Assembly: GCF_039673065.1 (NCBI RefSeq)
Contig: NZ_JBDJKW010000017.1
Span: forward strand, 18,704 to 82,703
DNA: 64,000 nt
Source: Allobosea sp039673065
GTDB taxonomy: Bacteria > Pseudomonadota > Alphaproteobacteria > Rhizobiales > Beijerinckiaceae
Direction: 5' to 3'
Positions within the stretch are counted from its first letter, which is position 1. Every line of letters begins with the position of its first letter. Below are positions 25,061 to 32,980 of the stretch, in pieces. The notes beneath the pieces were generated by a model. It was not told the DNA's origin and ran no database searches. It saw nothing but the letters and a program-made list of their open reading frames with translations. The position numbers and the translations under genes are program-made.

Positions 25061-26236
25061 TCATCCCGCGTCCTTCAACCCGGCATAGACGGCGCGGCTG
25101 AGATCGGCGGGGAAGCGGCCGCCGGCGGACATGCCTTCGAGCGCGGTGTTGGTGAAGGCGACCACGGTCAGGCGCTCGGCGGGATCGACCCACCAGGAAT
25201 GGCCGTAGGCGCCGCCCCAGCGCCAGGTGCCCCCGGTTTCGGGAACGCCGGCGGCGACAGGATCCCGCAGGACGGAGAAGCCGAGGCCGAAGCCGAGCCC
25301 CGGCGATCCATCGATCGCCAGCGCTGGGATCTGGTCGCGGGCCATCTCGGCAACGAGGTCCGGCGCCAGCAGCCCCTCCCCGCCCCTGCGCAACGCGTCG
25401 AGCAGCGCGAGCGTCTCCGCCACGGAGCCGATCATGCCGGCGCCGCCCGAGGGAAAGGCGTCGGCGTCGAAGGCACGCGCCGGGTCCATCGCCAGCCCGG
25501 CCAAGCCCGGCAGGAAGGGCACGAGGTCAGGCTCGCGCATGCGGCGCGGGCGCGGCGTGTCGTCGGCATAGGGCACGGCCAGCCGCCCGGCATCGGCGAC
25601 GGCGAAGCCGGTCTCGGCGAGCTTCAGCGGCCGGGAGACCAGATCGTGCACCGCCTCGGGCAGCGTCATGCCGGTCGCGGCCTCGATCACCGCGCCGACG
25701 ACGTCCGTCGCGAGCGAATAGGAGAAGCGCGTGCCGGGGGCGAAGAGCAGCGGAACGCCGGCGAGCCGCCGCAGGTTCTCGGCCAGGGTGATGCCGGAGC
25801 GGTCCATACCGTCGGAGACGCCAGCGCGGTGCAGAGGGTCATCCTCGGCCTCGAAGAAGCCGTAGCCGAGGCCGGCCGTGTGCGTCAGCAGATGGCGCAG
25901 GGTGATCGTGACGGTCTCGCCGTCGAAGCGGGGGCGGAACGCCGGCAGCCAGTCGCTGACCGGCGCATCGAGCGCCAGCCGGCCGCGATCGACGAGGGCG
26001 AGCGCCGCGACCGAGACGAAGAGCTTCGAGACCGAGGCCAGCCGGAACAGCGCATCGGCCCGCATCGGCAGCCCCGCCTCGCGATCGGCGAAGCCGGCGG
26101 CGCGGCTGTAGAGCGGCTGGCCGTCGCGCAGCACGGTGACGACAGCGCCGACGATGCGCTCGGCGGCGAGCGCGCCGGCGATGACCGCGTCGAGGCGGGT
26201 GGCGAGACTGCTCGCAGGGATGTCGCTTCGGGTCAT
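25061..26236 (-). CDS. Serine hydrolase of the class C beta-lactamase-like family (EstB/family VIII esterase type)
   Basis: The protein has 391 residues. The nucleophile motif SVSK (SxxK) is at about 67, the second motif Tyr lies in FSYSLATDVVG at about 165, and the C-terminal GHSWWVDP replaces the KTG box. This pattern is characteristic of family VIII carboxylesterases and related peptidases and not of true resistance beta-lactamases. No signal peptide is visible, so it is probably cytoplasmic. The ATG at 26236 overlaps the stop of the upstream MFS gene, so the two are co-translated. The substrate may be the compound exported by that transporter, but it is unknown. Confidence 0.8.
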   Translation of the reverse strand: MTRSDIPASSLATRLDAVIAGALAAERIVGAVVTVLRDGQPLYSRAAGFADREAGLPMRADALFRLASVSKLFVSVAALALVDRGRLALDAPVSDWLPAFRPRFDGETVTITLRHLLTHTAGLGYGFFEAEDDPLHRAGVSDGMDRSGITLAENLRRLAGVPLLFAPGTRFSYSLATDVVGAVIEAATGMTLPEAVHDLVSRPLKLAETGFAVADAGRLAVPYADDTPRPRRMREPDLVPFLPGLAGLAMDPARAFDADAFPSGGAGMIGSVAETLALLDALRRGGEGLLAPDLVAEMARDQIPALAIDGSPGLGFGLGFSVLRDPVAAGVPETGGTWRWGGAYGHSWWVDPAERLTVVAFTNTALEGMSAGGRFPADLSRAVYAGLKDAG

Positions 26237-27450
26237 GGCTGGCCTTCCTTCGCGCTGGACTGAGGGGACGGGAAACCGTGGCGCTTCGCCTGCAGCGTCA
26301 CGGCCAAGGCGAGGATGAGCAGCGGCAGCGGCGCCCAGATCAGGGCGCGCGCGCCGGCCACGTCGAGCAGCAGGCCGCCGAACAGCCCGCCTCCGGCGAT
26401 GGCGAGGTTCCAGGCGGTGACGAGCATGGACTGCGCGGTATCGGTCGCAGGGCCGGCGGCGCGGGCGAGCGCCGTCTGGAACAGGGTCGCTGTGCCGCCG
26501 AAGCCGAGCCCCCAGATCGCCATGCCGAGCCCGAGGAGAGCGGCCGAGGCGCCGGCAGCGGCGAGCGACAGGCAGGCGACGATGAAGAGGGCGGTCGCGC
26601 CGAGGGCGAGGAGGCGCAGCCGGCGGTCGATGGCGATACCGACCAGGCCGATGCCGAGCAACGCGGCCGCGCCAAAGACGAGCAAGGCGAGATCGGTGCG
26701 CAGGGCCGTGCCCGTGCCGGCGAGAACCGGCGCGATATAGGTGTAGAGCAAATTGTGGGCGAGCACGAAGGCGAGCGTCACGACCAGCACGGGCCGGATG
26801 CCGGGCAGCGCGAGCACGGCTGCGGGCGAGAGGCGCGCGGCCTGTCGCTGCCCCGGAAAATCCGGCAACCTCGCCAGGACCCAGAGGATCAGCAGCAGCG
26901 AAAGCAAGCTCATCAATCCGAAGCAGAGGCGCCAACCGACGATGCCGCCGAGCAAGGTACCGGCCGGAATGCCGAGCGAGAGCGCCAGCGGCGTTCCCAC
27001 CATGGCGACGGCGATGGCGCGGCCCTTCAGCCGGTCCGCCACCATGCGTGCGGCATAGCCGGCGATCAGTGCCCAGAGCAGCCCGGCCGAGACGCCGGCG
27101 AGAAAGCGGGCGGCGAGCGTCACGGTGTAAACCGAAGACAGCGCCGTCACGCTGTTGGCGACGGCGAAGCCCGCGATCGCCGCGAGCAGCACCGGCCGGC
27201 GGCGGAAGGCCGCCGTCGCATGGGTCAGCGGCACGGCCGCGAGCAGGGAGCCGAGCGCATAGACGCTGACCCATTGGCCCGCCAGCGCCTCCGACACGCG
27301 AAGGCTCGCGCCGATCTGCGGCAGCAGGCCGGCGGGCAGTGCCTCGGTGAGGATGGTGACGAAGCCGGCCATGGCGAGGGCGAGCAGCCCCGGCCAGGGC
27401 AGGCGATTGGCGGCGGCGGGAGCGACGATGTCGGATGCGGTCGATGTCAT
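26233..27450 (-). CDS. MFS transporter, DHA1 (AraJ/sugar-efflux or drug exporter) type
   Basis: The protein has 405 residues and 12 predicted transmembrane helices. The motif after helix 2 and the sequence VSEALAGQWVSVYALGSLLAAVP, then RFLAGVSAGLLWALIAGYAARMV, are typical of DHA1 exporters related to AraJ and NepI. It is divergent from a LysR regulator with an 89-bp gap and overlaps the serine hydrolase gene by 4 bp. This is a common LysR-MFS efflux arrangement, and the substrate is not identifiable. Confidence 0.85.
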   Translation of the reverse strand: MTSTASDIVAPAAANRLPWPGLLALAMAGFVTILTEALPAGLLPQIGASLRVSEALAGQWVSVYALGSLLAAVPLTHATAAFRRRPVLLAAIAGFAVANSVTALSSVYTVTLAARFLAGVSAGLLWALIAGYAARMVADRLKGRAIAVAMVGTPLALSLGIPAGTLLGGIVGWRLCFGLMSLLSLLLILWVLARLPDFPGQRQAARLSPAAVLALPGIRPVLVVTLAFVLAHNLLYTYIAPVLAGTGTALRTDLALLVFGAAALLGIGLVGIAIDRRLRLLALGATALFIVACLSLAAAGASAALLGLGMAIWGLGFGGTATLFQTALARAAGPATDTAQSMLVTAWNLAIAGGGLFGGLLLDVAGARALIWAPLPLLILALAVTLQAKRHGFPSPQSSAKEGQP

Positions 27451-27473
27451 GGCCGGAGGTTACGGCGGCCGCG

Positions 27474-27522
27474 CCCCTGGATTAATTAGGGGTGAGTTTC
27501 GATCTCATCGGACATTGATGTC
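27474..27522. promoter_or_regulatory. Candidate LysR operator region between divergent genes
   Basis: Two palindromic elements lie in the 89-bp divergent gap. CCCCT (27474-27478) pairs with AGGGG (27488-27492) around an AT-rich centre, and GACAT-TG-ATGTC (27511-27522) is a perfect 12-bp palindrome. Their spacing of about three helical turns fits autoregulation plus activation by the adjacent LysR protein. Confidence 0.4.
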
Positions 27523-27539
27523 CGCAATTGAGACTTGCC

Positions 27540-28442
27540 ATGGAGCATCTCGGCGCGCTCGCCGCCTTCGTCCAGACCGCCGATTCCGGCGCCTTCACCG
27601 CAGCCGCCGCCAAGCTCGGCGTCTCCTCCTCGGCGGTGGGCAAGGCGGTGGCGCGGCTGGAGGAGCGGCTCGGCGTGCGGCTCTTCCACCGCTCGACGCG
27701 CTCGCTCACCCTGACGCCGGAGGGCAGCCGCTTTCTCGATCGCTGCCGCAGGATCTTCAGCGAGATCGAGGCGGCCGAGCTCGAATTGTCTCAGGTGCGG
27801 GCGGCGCCGCGCGGAAAGCTCCGGGTCAGCCTGCCGCTGATCGGCATGCTGATGATGCCGGCGGTGATGGCCTTCATGCGCGCCTATCCGGAGATCGAAC
27901 TCGACCTCGACTTCACCGACAGGCTCGTCGATGTGATCGAGGAAGGCTTCGACGCGGTGATCCGCACAGGCGAGGCGCGCGACAGCCGGCTGATGATGCG
28001 CCGCCTCGGCGCCTTCTCGCACAGAATCGTCGCCTCGCCGGCCTATCTCGCCGCGCATGGCACGCCGCGCCGGCCCGAAGACCTGCTCGGCCATGCCTGC
28101 CTGCGCCACCGTTACCCGTCGACCGGCAAGCTGGAGCGCTGGCCGCTGGTGCGCGACGGCGTCGATCTCGACCTGGATCTGCCGATGGCGGCGGTGGCGA
28201 GCACGATGGAGCCGCAGATCTGCCTGGCGGAGGAAGGCTTCGGCCTCGCCTGCCTGCCGCGCTTCGCCATTCGCCGGCAATTGCAGCGCGGCGACCTCGT
28301 CGCGGTGCTGGAGGATCACGTCCGCGACGTCGGCGCCTTCCACATCCTCTGGCCGGCGAGCCGCCATCCCTCCCCCAAGGTCGCGGCCTTCGTCGGCTTC
28401 ATGGCCGAGACCCTGCTGAAGCAGGAGGCGGCGGCGCGCTGA
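27540..28442 (+). CDS. LysR-type transcriptional regulator
   Basis: The protein has about 300 residues with an N-terminal helix-turn-helix (FVQTADSGAFTAAAAKLGVSSSAVGKAVARLEERLGVRLF). The effector domain is of the broad CrgA/DmlR-like group (GKLRVSLPLIG, GFDAVIRTGEARDS). The start at ATG 27540 agrees with the family N-terminus (MEHLGALAAF); a TTG four codons upstream is an alternative. Divergence from the MFS-serine hydrolase pair makes that operon its likely target. Confidence 0.87.
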   Translation: MEHLGALAAFVQTADSGAFTAAAAKLGVSSSAVGKAVARLEERLGVRLFHRSTRSLTLTPEGSRFLDRCRRIFSEIEAAELELSQVRAAPRGKLRVSLPLIGMLMMPAVMAFMRAYPEIELDLDFTDRLVDVIEEGFDAVIRTGEARDSRLMMRRLGAFSHRIVASPAYLAAHGTPRRPEDLLGHACLRHRYPSTGKLERWPLVRDGVDLDLDLPMAAVASTMEPQICLAEEGFGLACLPRFAIRRQLQRGDLVAVLEDHVRDVGAFHILWPASRHPSPKVAAFVGFMAETLLKQEAAAR

Positions 28443-28512
28443 GAGAGGCCGCCTGCCGACAGTCGCGGCGCTTTCCTTGCGGCGTTGCCGGTCAGGACCG
28501 CGGCGGCGGCAG

Positions 28513-29742
28513 TCAGCGCTTCACCAGCGCGCAGGTCGATGCCGCCAGCGGCTGGAAGGCCTGCTCGCCGGGGATGGTCGCGATCAGCTTGTAGTAATCC
28601 CACGGCGCCTTGGATTCCGAAGGCTTCTTGACCTCGTACAGGTTCATGTCGTGGACCATGCGGCCATCCGGCCGGATCGTGCCGTTCTTGTAGAACACGT
28701 CGTTCACCGGCATGGCGCGCATCGCCTTCATCACCGCCGCCGTCTCGTCGGTCCCGGCCGCCTCGACCGCCTTCAGGTAATGGACGACCGAGGAGTAGGT
28801 GCCGGTGTGCAGCATGTTCGGCATCGACTTGACCGTGTCGAAAAAGCGCTTCGACCAGGCGCGGGTCGCGTCATCGGTGTCCCAATAGGAGGCTTCGGTG
28901 ATCGTCAGCCCCTGGGCCTCCTGCAGGCCGAGACCATGCACGTCATGGATGAAGCCGCCGAGCGTCGCCACCTTCTGGCCGCCCTGGGTCACGCCGAACT
29001 GGGCCGCCTGCTTGATCGAGTTGATGGTGTCGCTGCCGGCATTGGCGAGGGCGACGACCTTGGCCCGCGAGGACTGGGCGCTCAGCAGCGGGGAGGCGAA
29101 ATCCGTGGTCCCGACCGGCACCTTGACGCTGCCGAGCACCCGTCCCTTGTTTTCGGTGACGACGCGGGTGGCCTGCTCCTGCAGACCATGGCCGAAGGCA
29201 TAGTCGGCGGTGACGAAGTACCAGGTGTCGAAGCCCTGCTTCGCCAGCGCCTGGCCCGTGCTCTGCGCGATCGCGTAGGTGTCATAGGCCCAGTGTACGA
29301 CATAGGGCCCGCAATTCTCGTTGGTGATCCGGGTCGAGCCCGGCGAGGAGAGCGTGATGATCTTGCCCTTGTCCTTGGCGATCTCGATCACCGCCAGGGC
29401 CGGCGACGACGAGGCGACGTCGAGGATGGCGTCGACCTTGCCCTCGTCGAACCATTTGCGCGCGATCGCGGCGGCGATGTCGGGCTTGTTCTGATGGTCG
29501 GCGAAGACGAGCTCGACCGGCTTTCCGAGCACCTTGCCGCCGGCCTCGTCGATCGCCATCCGGGCGGCGGTCACCGCGCCGATGCCTGTGATGTCGGCAT
29601 AGACGCCGGACATGTCCTCGATCACGCCGATGCGGATCACGTCGTCCGAGATGGCGGGCGCCTGCGCGGAGGCGGCCGTCGAGACGGCGGTCAGCGCAGT
29701 GGCGGCGAGCAGGCCGAGCGCGAGAGGGGTGAAGCGCTTCAT
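28513..29742 (-). CDS. ABC transporter substrate-binding protein, branched-chain amino acid (LivK) type
   Basis: The protein has 409 residues. A signal peptide is clear (KRFTPLALGLLAATALTAVSTAASAQA) and the start at 29742 is fixed by GGAGGA. The mature part has DDVIRIGVIEDMSGVYADITG and the two-lobed type I periplasmic fold seen in Liv/Urt receptors that bind amino acids, aromatic acids or other carboxylates. Permease and ATPase genes are absent nearby, so it must work with components encoded elsewhere. It is the last gene on the strand of the CoA-transferase and HMG-CoA lyase genes, which suggests mevalonate, HMG or a related acid as ligand. That is inference. Confidence 0.85.
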   Translation of the reverse strand: MKRFTPLALGLLAATALTAVSTAASAQAPAISDDVIRIGVIEDMSGVYADITGIGAVTAARMAIDEAGGKVLGKPVELVFADHQNKPDIAAAIARKWFDEGKVDAILDVASSSPALAVIEIAKDKGKIITLSSPGSTRITNENCGPYVVHWAYDTYAIAQSTGQALAKQGFDTWYFVTADYAFGHGLQEQATRVVTENKGRVLGSVKVPVGTTDFASPLLSAQSSRAKVVALANAGSDTINSIKQAAQFGVTQGGQKVATLGGFIHDVHGLGLQEAQGLTITEASYWDTDDATRAWSKRFFDTVKSMPNMLHTGTYSSVVHYLKAVEAAGTDETAAVMKAMRAMPVNDVFYKNGTIRPDGRMVHDMNLYEVKKPSESKAPWDYYKLIATIPGEQAFQPLAASTCALVKR

Positions 29743-29885
29743 CGTTCCTCCGGATGGTCTTATTGGCGTTGGTGACCGCATGCGATCGCGCCGTCATTTT
29801 CCGGCAGGCGGCCCGGCGCGCTCAACGTTCGTCGCCGACATCGCAGGGCGGCAGATATGTGGCCTTCTGACAGCGGCCTTCCGCC

Positions 29886-30641
29886 TCAGCGCTTGGCGCG
29901 CGTGGCGAAAGCGGCCAAGCCGCGCCGGGCGTCCTCGCTGGTGAAGGTGCGCTGGCCGAGCTTCGCCTCGGCGGCGAAGGCCTCGCGATAGGGCAGGTCC
30001 TGCAGGGTCAGCGCGGCCTGCTTGATGGTCTGGACCGCGCTCGGGCTGAGCGCGGCCATGCGCTGCGCCAGCTCCATCGCCGCCGGCTCCACCTCCGCCG
30101 CCGGCACGACGCGGTTGATCACCCCCCTTGCCAGCATCTCGGCGCTGGAGAAGCGCTGCGCCGTCAGCAGGATCTCCATGGCGTGGGCATGGCCGATCTG
30201 GCGGATCAGGCGCACCAGCGTTCCGCCCGCCGGCACGAAGCCATGCACCGCTTCCGGCAGCTGGAAGACCGAATCCTCCGCCGCGATGCGGATATCGCTC
30301 GCCAGCATGAGCTCGAACCCGCCGCCGATGCACAGGCCGCGAATGGCGCAGACCATCGGCTTGTAGAGCGGCACGTTCTTGAGGTGAGCCGGGTCCCATT
30401 CGCTGATGTCGAAGCGGTCGCTCGCCAGCGCCGGAATGGATTCGGTCAGGTCGGCGCCGACGCAGAAGGCGCGCTCGCCCGCCCCGGTCAGCACCACCGC
30501 GCGGACGGCATCGTCCGCCGCCGCCGCGACGAAGGCGTCGCCGAGGTCGCGATACATCGCCAGCGAGAGCGCGTTGAGCTTGTCGGGCCGCGCGATGCGG
30601 ATGATCGCGACCGGGCCGTCGCGCGTGATCTCGATGGCCAT
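29886..30641 (-). CDS. Enoyl-CoA hydratase/isomerase family protein
   Basis: The protein has 251 residues with the crotonase fold. The oxyanion-hole segments are AFCVGADL and RGLCIGGGFEL. Both Glu residues of true hydratases are present (LPEAVHGFVPAGGT and AMEILLTAQRF), so hydratase activity is plausible. In this operon it might hydrate 3-methylglutaconyl-CoA to HMG-CoA, feeding the lyase encoded upstream, but another enoyl-CoA is possible. Only one base separates it from the CoA-transferase gene, which indicates co-transcription. Confidence 0.85.
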   Translation of the reverse strand: MAIEITRDGPVAIIRIARPDKLNALSLAMYRDLGDAFVAAAADDAVRAVVLTGAGERAFCVGADLTESIPALASDRFDISEWDPAHLKNVPLYKPMVCAIRGLCIGGGFELMLASDIRIAAEDSVFQLPEAVHGFVPAGGTLVRLIRQIGHAHAMEILLTAQRFSSAEMLARGVINRVVPAAEVEPAAMELAQRMAALSPSAVQTIKQAALTLQDLPYREAFAAEAKLGQRTFTSEDARRGLAAFATRAKR

Positions 30642-30642
30642 C

Positions 30643-31896
30643 TCAGATCGCTCCGCCGTCGACCAGCCGCTGGATCGCGGCGTCGTCCAGGTTCAGCAGC
30701 TCCGCCAGCAGCGTGCGCGTATGCTCGCCCGGCGCCGGCGCCTTGCCGAGCGGGATCTCGCCGACGGCGGAGAGCTTGATGGGGGAGCCAAACATGCGCA
30801 CGCTCTCGCCGGCGACCGGGATCTCGACGATCATCCTGCGGGCCGCGATATGCGGGTCCTCCACCACCTCCGGCACGGTCCGGATCGCGCTGAGCGGAAT
30901 GCGGTCGCCCGCCATCGCCTCGAGTTCGGCCTTGCCGTAGGCGCTGAACCAGCGCTCCAGCAGCGGCGTGACCCGGCTCTCGGCGACGGCCGGGTCGAAG
31001 CGCTTCTCCATCGTATCGATCTCGGGATCATCGGCCAGATGCGGCTCGCCGAACATCTCGCAGGTCAGGCGCCAGAACTTGTCGGTGTAGCCGCCGAAGA
31101 AGACATAGCCGTCCTTGCAGGGGAACTGGCCATAGGGCCTGACGAAGGGATGCTCGTTGCCGAGCGGCACGGCCGTCTCGCCCCTGGTGGTGTAGCGCAC
31201 GACCGCGTTCTCGGTGAGCGTCAGGATGGAATCCTGCTGCGCCACGTCGACCACCTGGCCTTCGCCGCTGCGCTCCGCGACGCGCAGCGCCGCCAGGGTT
31301 CCGATCGTGGCGTAGAGCGAGGCGGCGAGATCGCCGATGATGGTGCCGACGCGCACCGGCGGGCGATCCGGATAGCCGTTCATCGACCAGAGCCCGCCCA
31401 CCGCCTGCCCGGTGTTGTCGAAGGCCGGGCGCGAGGCGTTGGGACCGGTCCGCCCGAAGCCGCTGATCGCCGTATAGACCAGACGGGGATTGTGGCGCTT
31501 CAGCTCGTCATAGCCGAGGCCGAGCTTCTCCATCGTGCCCGGCCGGAAATTCTCGACCAGCACATCCGCCTTGGCGACGAGCTGCTTCAGAAGCGCCTTG
31601 CCCTCGGGCGTCTTCAGATTGAGCGAGAGGCCGCGCTTGTTGCGGTTGAACTGCGAGAAGAAGGCGCTCTCCCCGCCGTCGGCCTCGCCCTCGCCGCCGA
31701 CGAAGGGCGGGAAGCCGCGGGCATAATCGGGATCGGCCGGATGCTCGACCTTGATCACGTCGGCGCCGAGATCCGCCAGCAGCATGGCGCAGAACGGCCC
31801 GGCCACGACGCGCGTGATGTCCAGAACGGTGATCCCCGCCAGCGGCCGGCCGGGCGCATCCCGATTTCCCTGCCGCGATGCCTGCCCTGCCATCAT
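30643..31896 (-). CDS. CaiB/BaiF family (class III) CoA-transferase
   Basis: The protein has 417 residues. Family motifs are VLDITRVVAGPFCAMLLADLGADVIKVE at the N-terminus and the catalytic Asp region AFDNTGQAVGG at about 150. VRVGTIIGDLAASLYA and PLGNEHPFVRPYG follow. It moves CoA between carboxylic acids, probably from succinyl-CoA to a C5-C6 branched acid. Flanked by HMG-CoA lyase and an enoyl-CoA hydratase and near an HMG-CoA reductase, it is a good candidate to activate mevalonate or 3-hydroxy-3-methylglutarate. Itaconate or citramalate type acids are alternatives. Confidence 0.85.
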   Translation of the reverse strand: MMAGQASRQGNRDAPGRPLAGITVLDITRVVAGPFCAMLLADLGADVIKVEHPADPDYARGFPPFVGGEGEADGGESAFFSQFNRNKRGLSLNLKTPEGKALLKQLVAKADVLVENFRPGTMEKLGLGYDELKRHNPRLVYTAISGFGRTGPNASRPAFDNTGQAVGGLWSMNGYPDRPPVRVGTIIGDLAASLYATIGTLAALRVAERSGEGQVVDVAQQDSILTLTENAVVRYTTRGETAVPLGNEHPFVRPYGQFPCKDGYVFFGGYTDKFWRLTCEMFGEPHLADDPEIDTMEKRFDPAVAESRVTPLLERWFSAYGKAELEAMAGDRIPLSAIRTVPEVVEDPHIAARRMIVEIPVAGESVRMFGSPIKLSAVGEIPLGKAPAPGEHTRTLLAELLNLDDAAIQRLVDGGAI

Positions 31897-31909
31897 CCCG
31901 TGTTCCTCT

Positions 31910-32809
31910 TCAAGCGACCGACCGGGCGGCCTGCGCCCGCGCGACCCGCGATTGCGTGCCCTTGCCGAGATGGCCGGACACGAACGCGCCCGCCGCGATC
32001 AGGGCGGGGAGATCGATGCCGGTCGACAGTCCCATGCCGTTCAACATGTAGACGACATCCTCGGTCGCGACATTGCCCGTAGCGCCGGGCGCGAAGGGAC
32101 AGCCGCCCAGCCCGGCGACCGAGGCATCGAAGCTGCGGATGCCGGCCTCGATCCCCGCATGGATATTGGCCAGGGCCTGCCCGCGGGTGTCGTGGAAGTG
32201 CAGGGCGACGCGGTCGGCGCCGATCGCCGCGGCGACGGCGGCCGCGACCTCGCGCGCCTGCCGCGGCGTCGCGACGCCGATCGTATCGGCGATCGAAACC
32301 TCGTAGCAGCCCATCTCGACCAGCCTCTCCGCGAGCCGCACCACGGCCGCCAGCGCGACGTCGCCCTCATAGGGGCAGCCGAAGGCGCAGGAGACATAGC
32401 CGCGCACCGGCAGCCGGCCGTCCAGGCGCGCGACGATCGGCGCGAAGCGCGCGAGGCTCTCCGCCACCGTGCAATTGATGTTGCGCCGGGAGAACGACTC
32501 GCTCGCCGAGGCGAACACCGCGACCTCGTCGGCGCCGGCCGCGAGCGCCGCCTCGACCCCGCGCAGGTTCGGCACCAGCGCGATGAAGCGGGCGTCCGGA
32601 GCACGGCGCGCCGCGGCCAGGACCTCCGCCGTCCCGGCCATCTGCGGGACATGGCGCTCCGAGACGAAGCTGCCGACCTCGATGGCCCGCAGCCCGGCGG
32701 CGACGAGCCGGTCGACCAGCGCCGCCCGGACCGACGCCGGCAGGGTCACCGCCTCGGCCTGGAGCCCGTCGCGCGGCCCCACCTCGACGATCCGAATATC
32801 CGCTTGCAT
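31910..32809 (-). CDS. mvaB: Hydroxymethylglutaryl-CoA lyase family protein
   Basis: This 299-residue TIM-barrel protein is of the HMG-CoA lyase family. It has VGPRDGLQAE at the N-terminus, the metal-ligand His-x-His stretch HFHDTRGQA and the catalytic Cys in GLGGCPFAPGATGNVATED. It splits HMG-CoA into acetoacetate and acetyl-CoA. The presence of a degradative HMG-CoA reductase 2 kb away on the opposite strand makes mevalonate catabolism the best reading. It is the first gene of the leftward operon and is divergent from the PucR-type regulator. Confidence 0.88.
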   Translation of the reverse strand: MQADIRIVEVGPRDGLQAEAVTLPASVRAALVDRLVAAGLRAIEVGSFVSERHVPQMAGTAEVLAAARRAPDARFIALVPNLRGVEAALAAGADEVAVFASASESFSRRNINCTVAESLARFAPIVARLDGRLPVRGYVSCAFGCPYEGDVALAAVVRLAERLVEMGCYEVSIADTIGVATPRQAREVAAAVAAAIGADRVALHFHDTRGQALANIHAGIEAGIRSFDASVAGLGGCPFAPGATGNVATEDVVYMLNGMGLSTGIDLPALIAAGAFVSGHLGKGTQSRVARAQAARSVA

Positions 32810-32860
32810 GCGCCGCCCACCGTGGTTTCCGCTCAGCCATGCCCGAGCCGCAGGAAAGGC

Positions 32861-32884
32861 GAAATGTAGATTTCATCCATGAAA
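32861..32884. promoter_or_regulatory. Overlapping palindromes in the divergent promoter region
   Basis: GAAAT-GTAG-ATTTC (32861-32874) and TTTCA-TCCA-TGAAA (32871-32884) are perfect and share a half-site, giving three evenly spaced half-sites. The element lies between the HMG-CoA lyase operon and the regulator gene, where an operator would be expected. Confidence 0.45.
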
Positions 32885-32980
32885 CCGGGCATTGAATAGA
32901 GGCCGGAACCATCACCCTCGCCCGCCGGCTGCGCTAGCAGCTGTCGGACCGATCCACGCGCGGCCAGACGGGAGTCAGGC

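Noticed and set aside
25061..26236. Beta-lactamase resistance gene
   Set aside because: There is no signal peptide, the second motif is YSL and the third is HSW, which fits family VIII esterases and not class C resistance enzymes.
26237..27274. A 737-residue minus-strand frame suggesting an N-terminal fusion to the serine hydrolase
   Set aside because: The upstream part is the frame shadow of the MFS transporter gene. The hydrolase has a proper ATG at 26236 overlapping the MFS stop.
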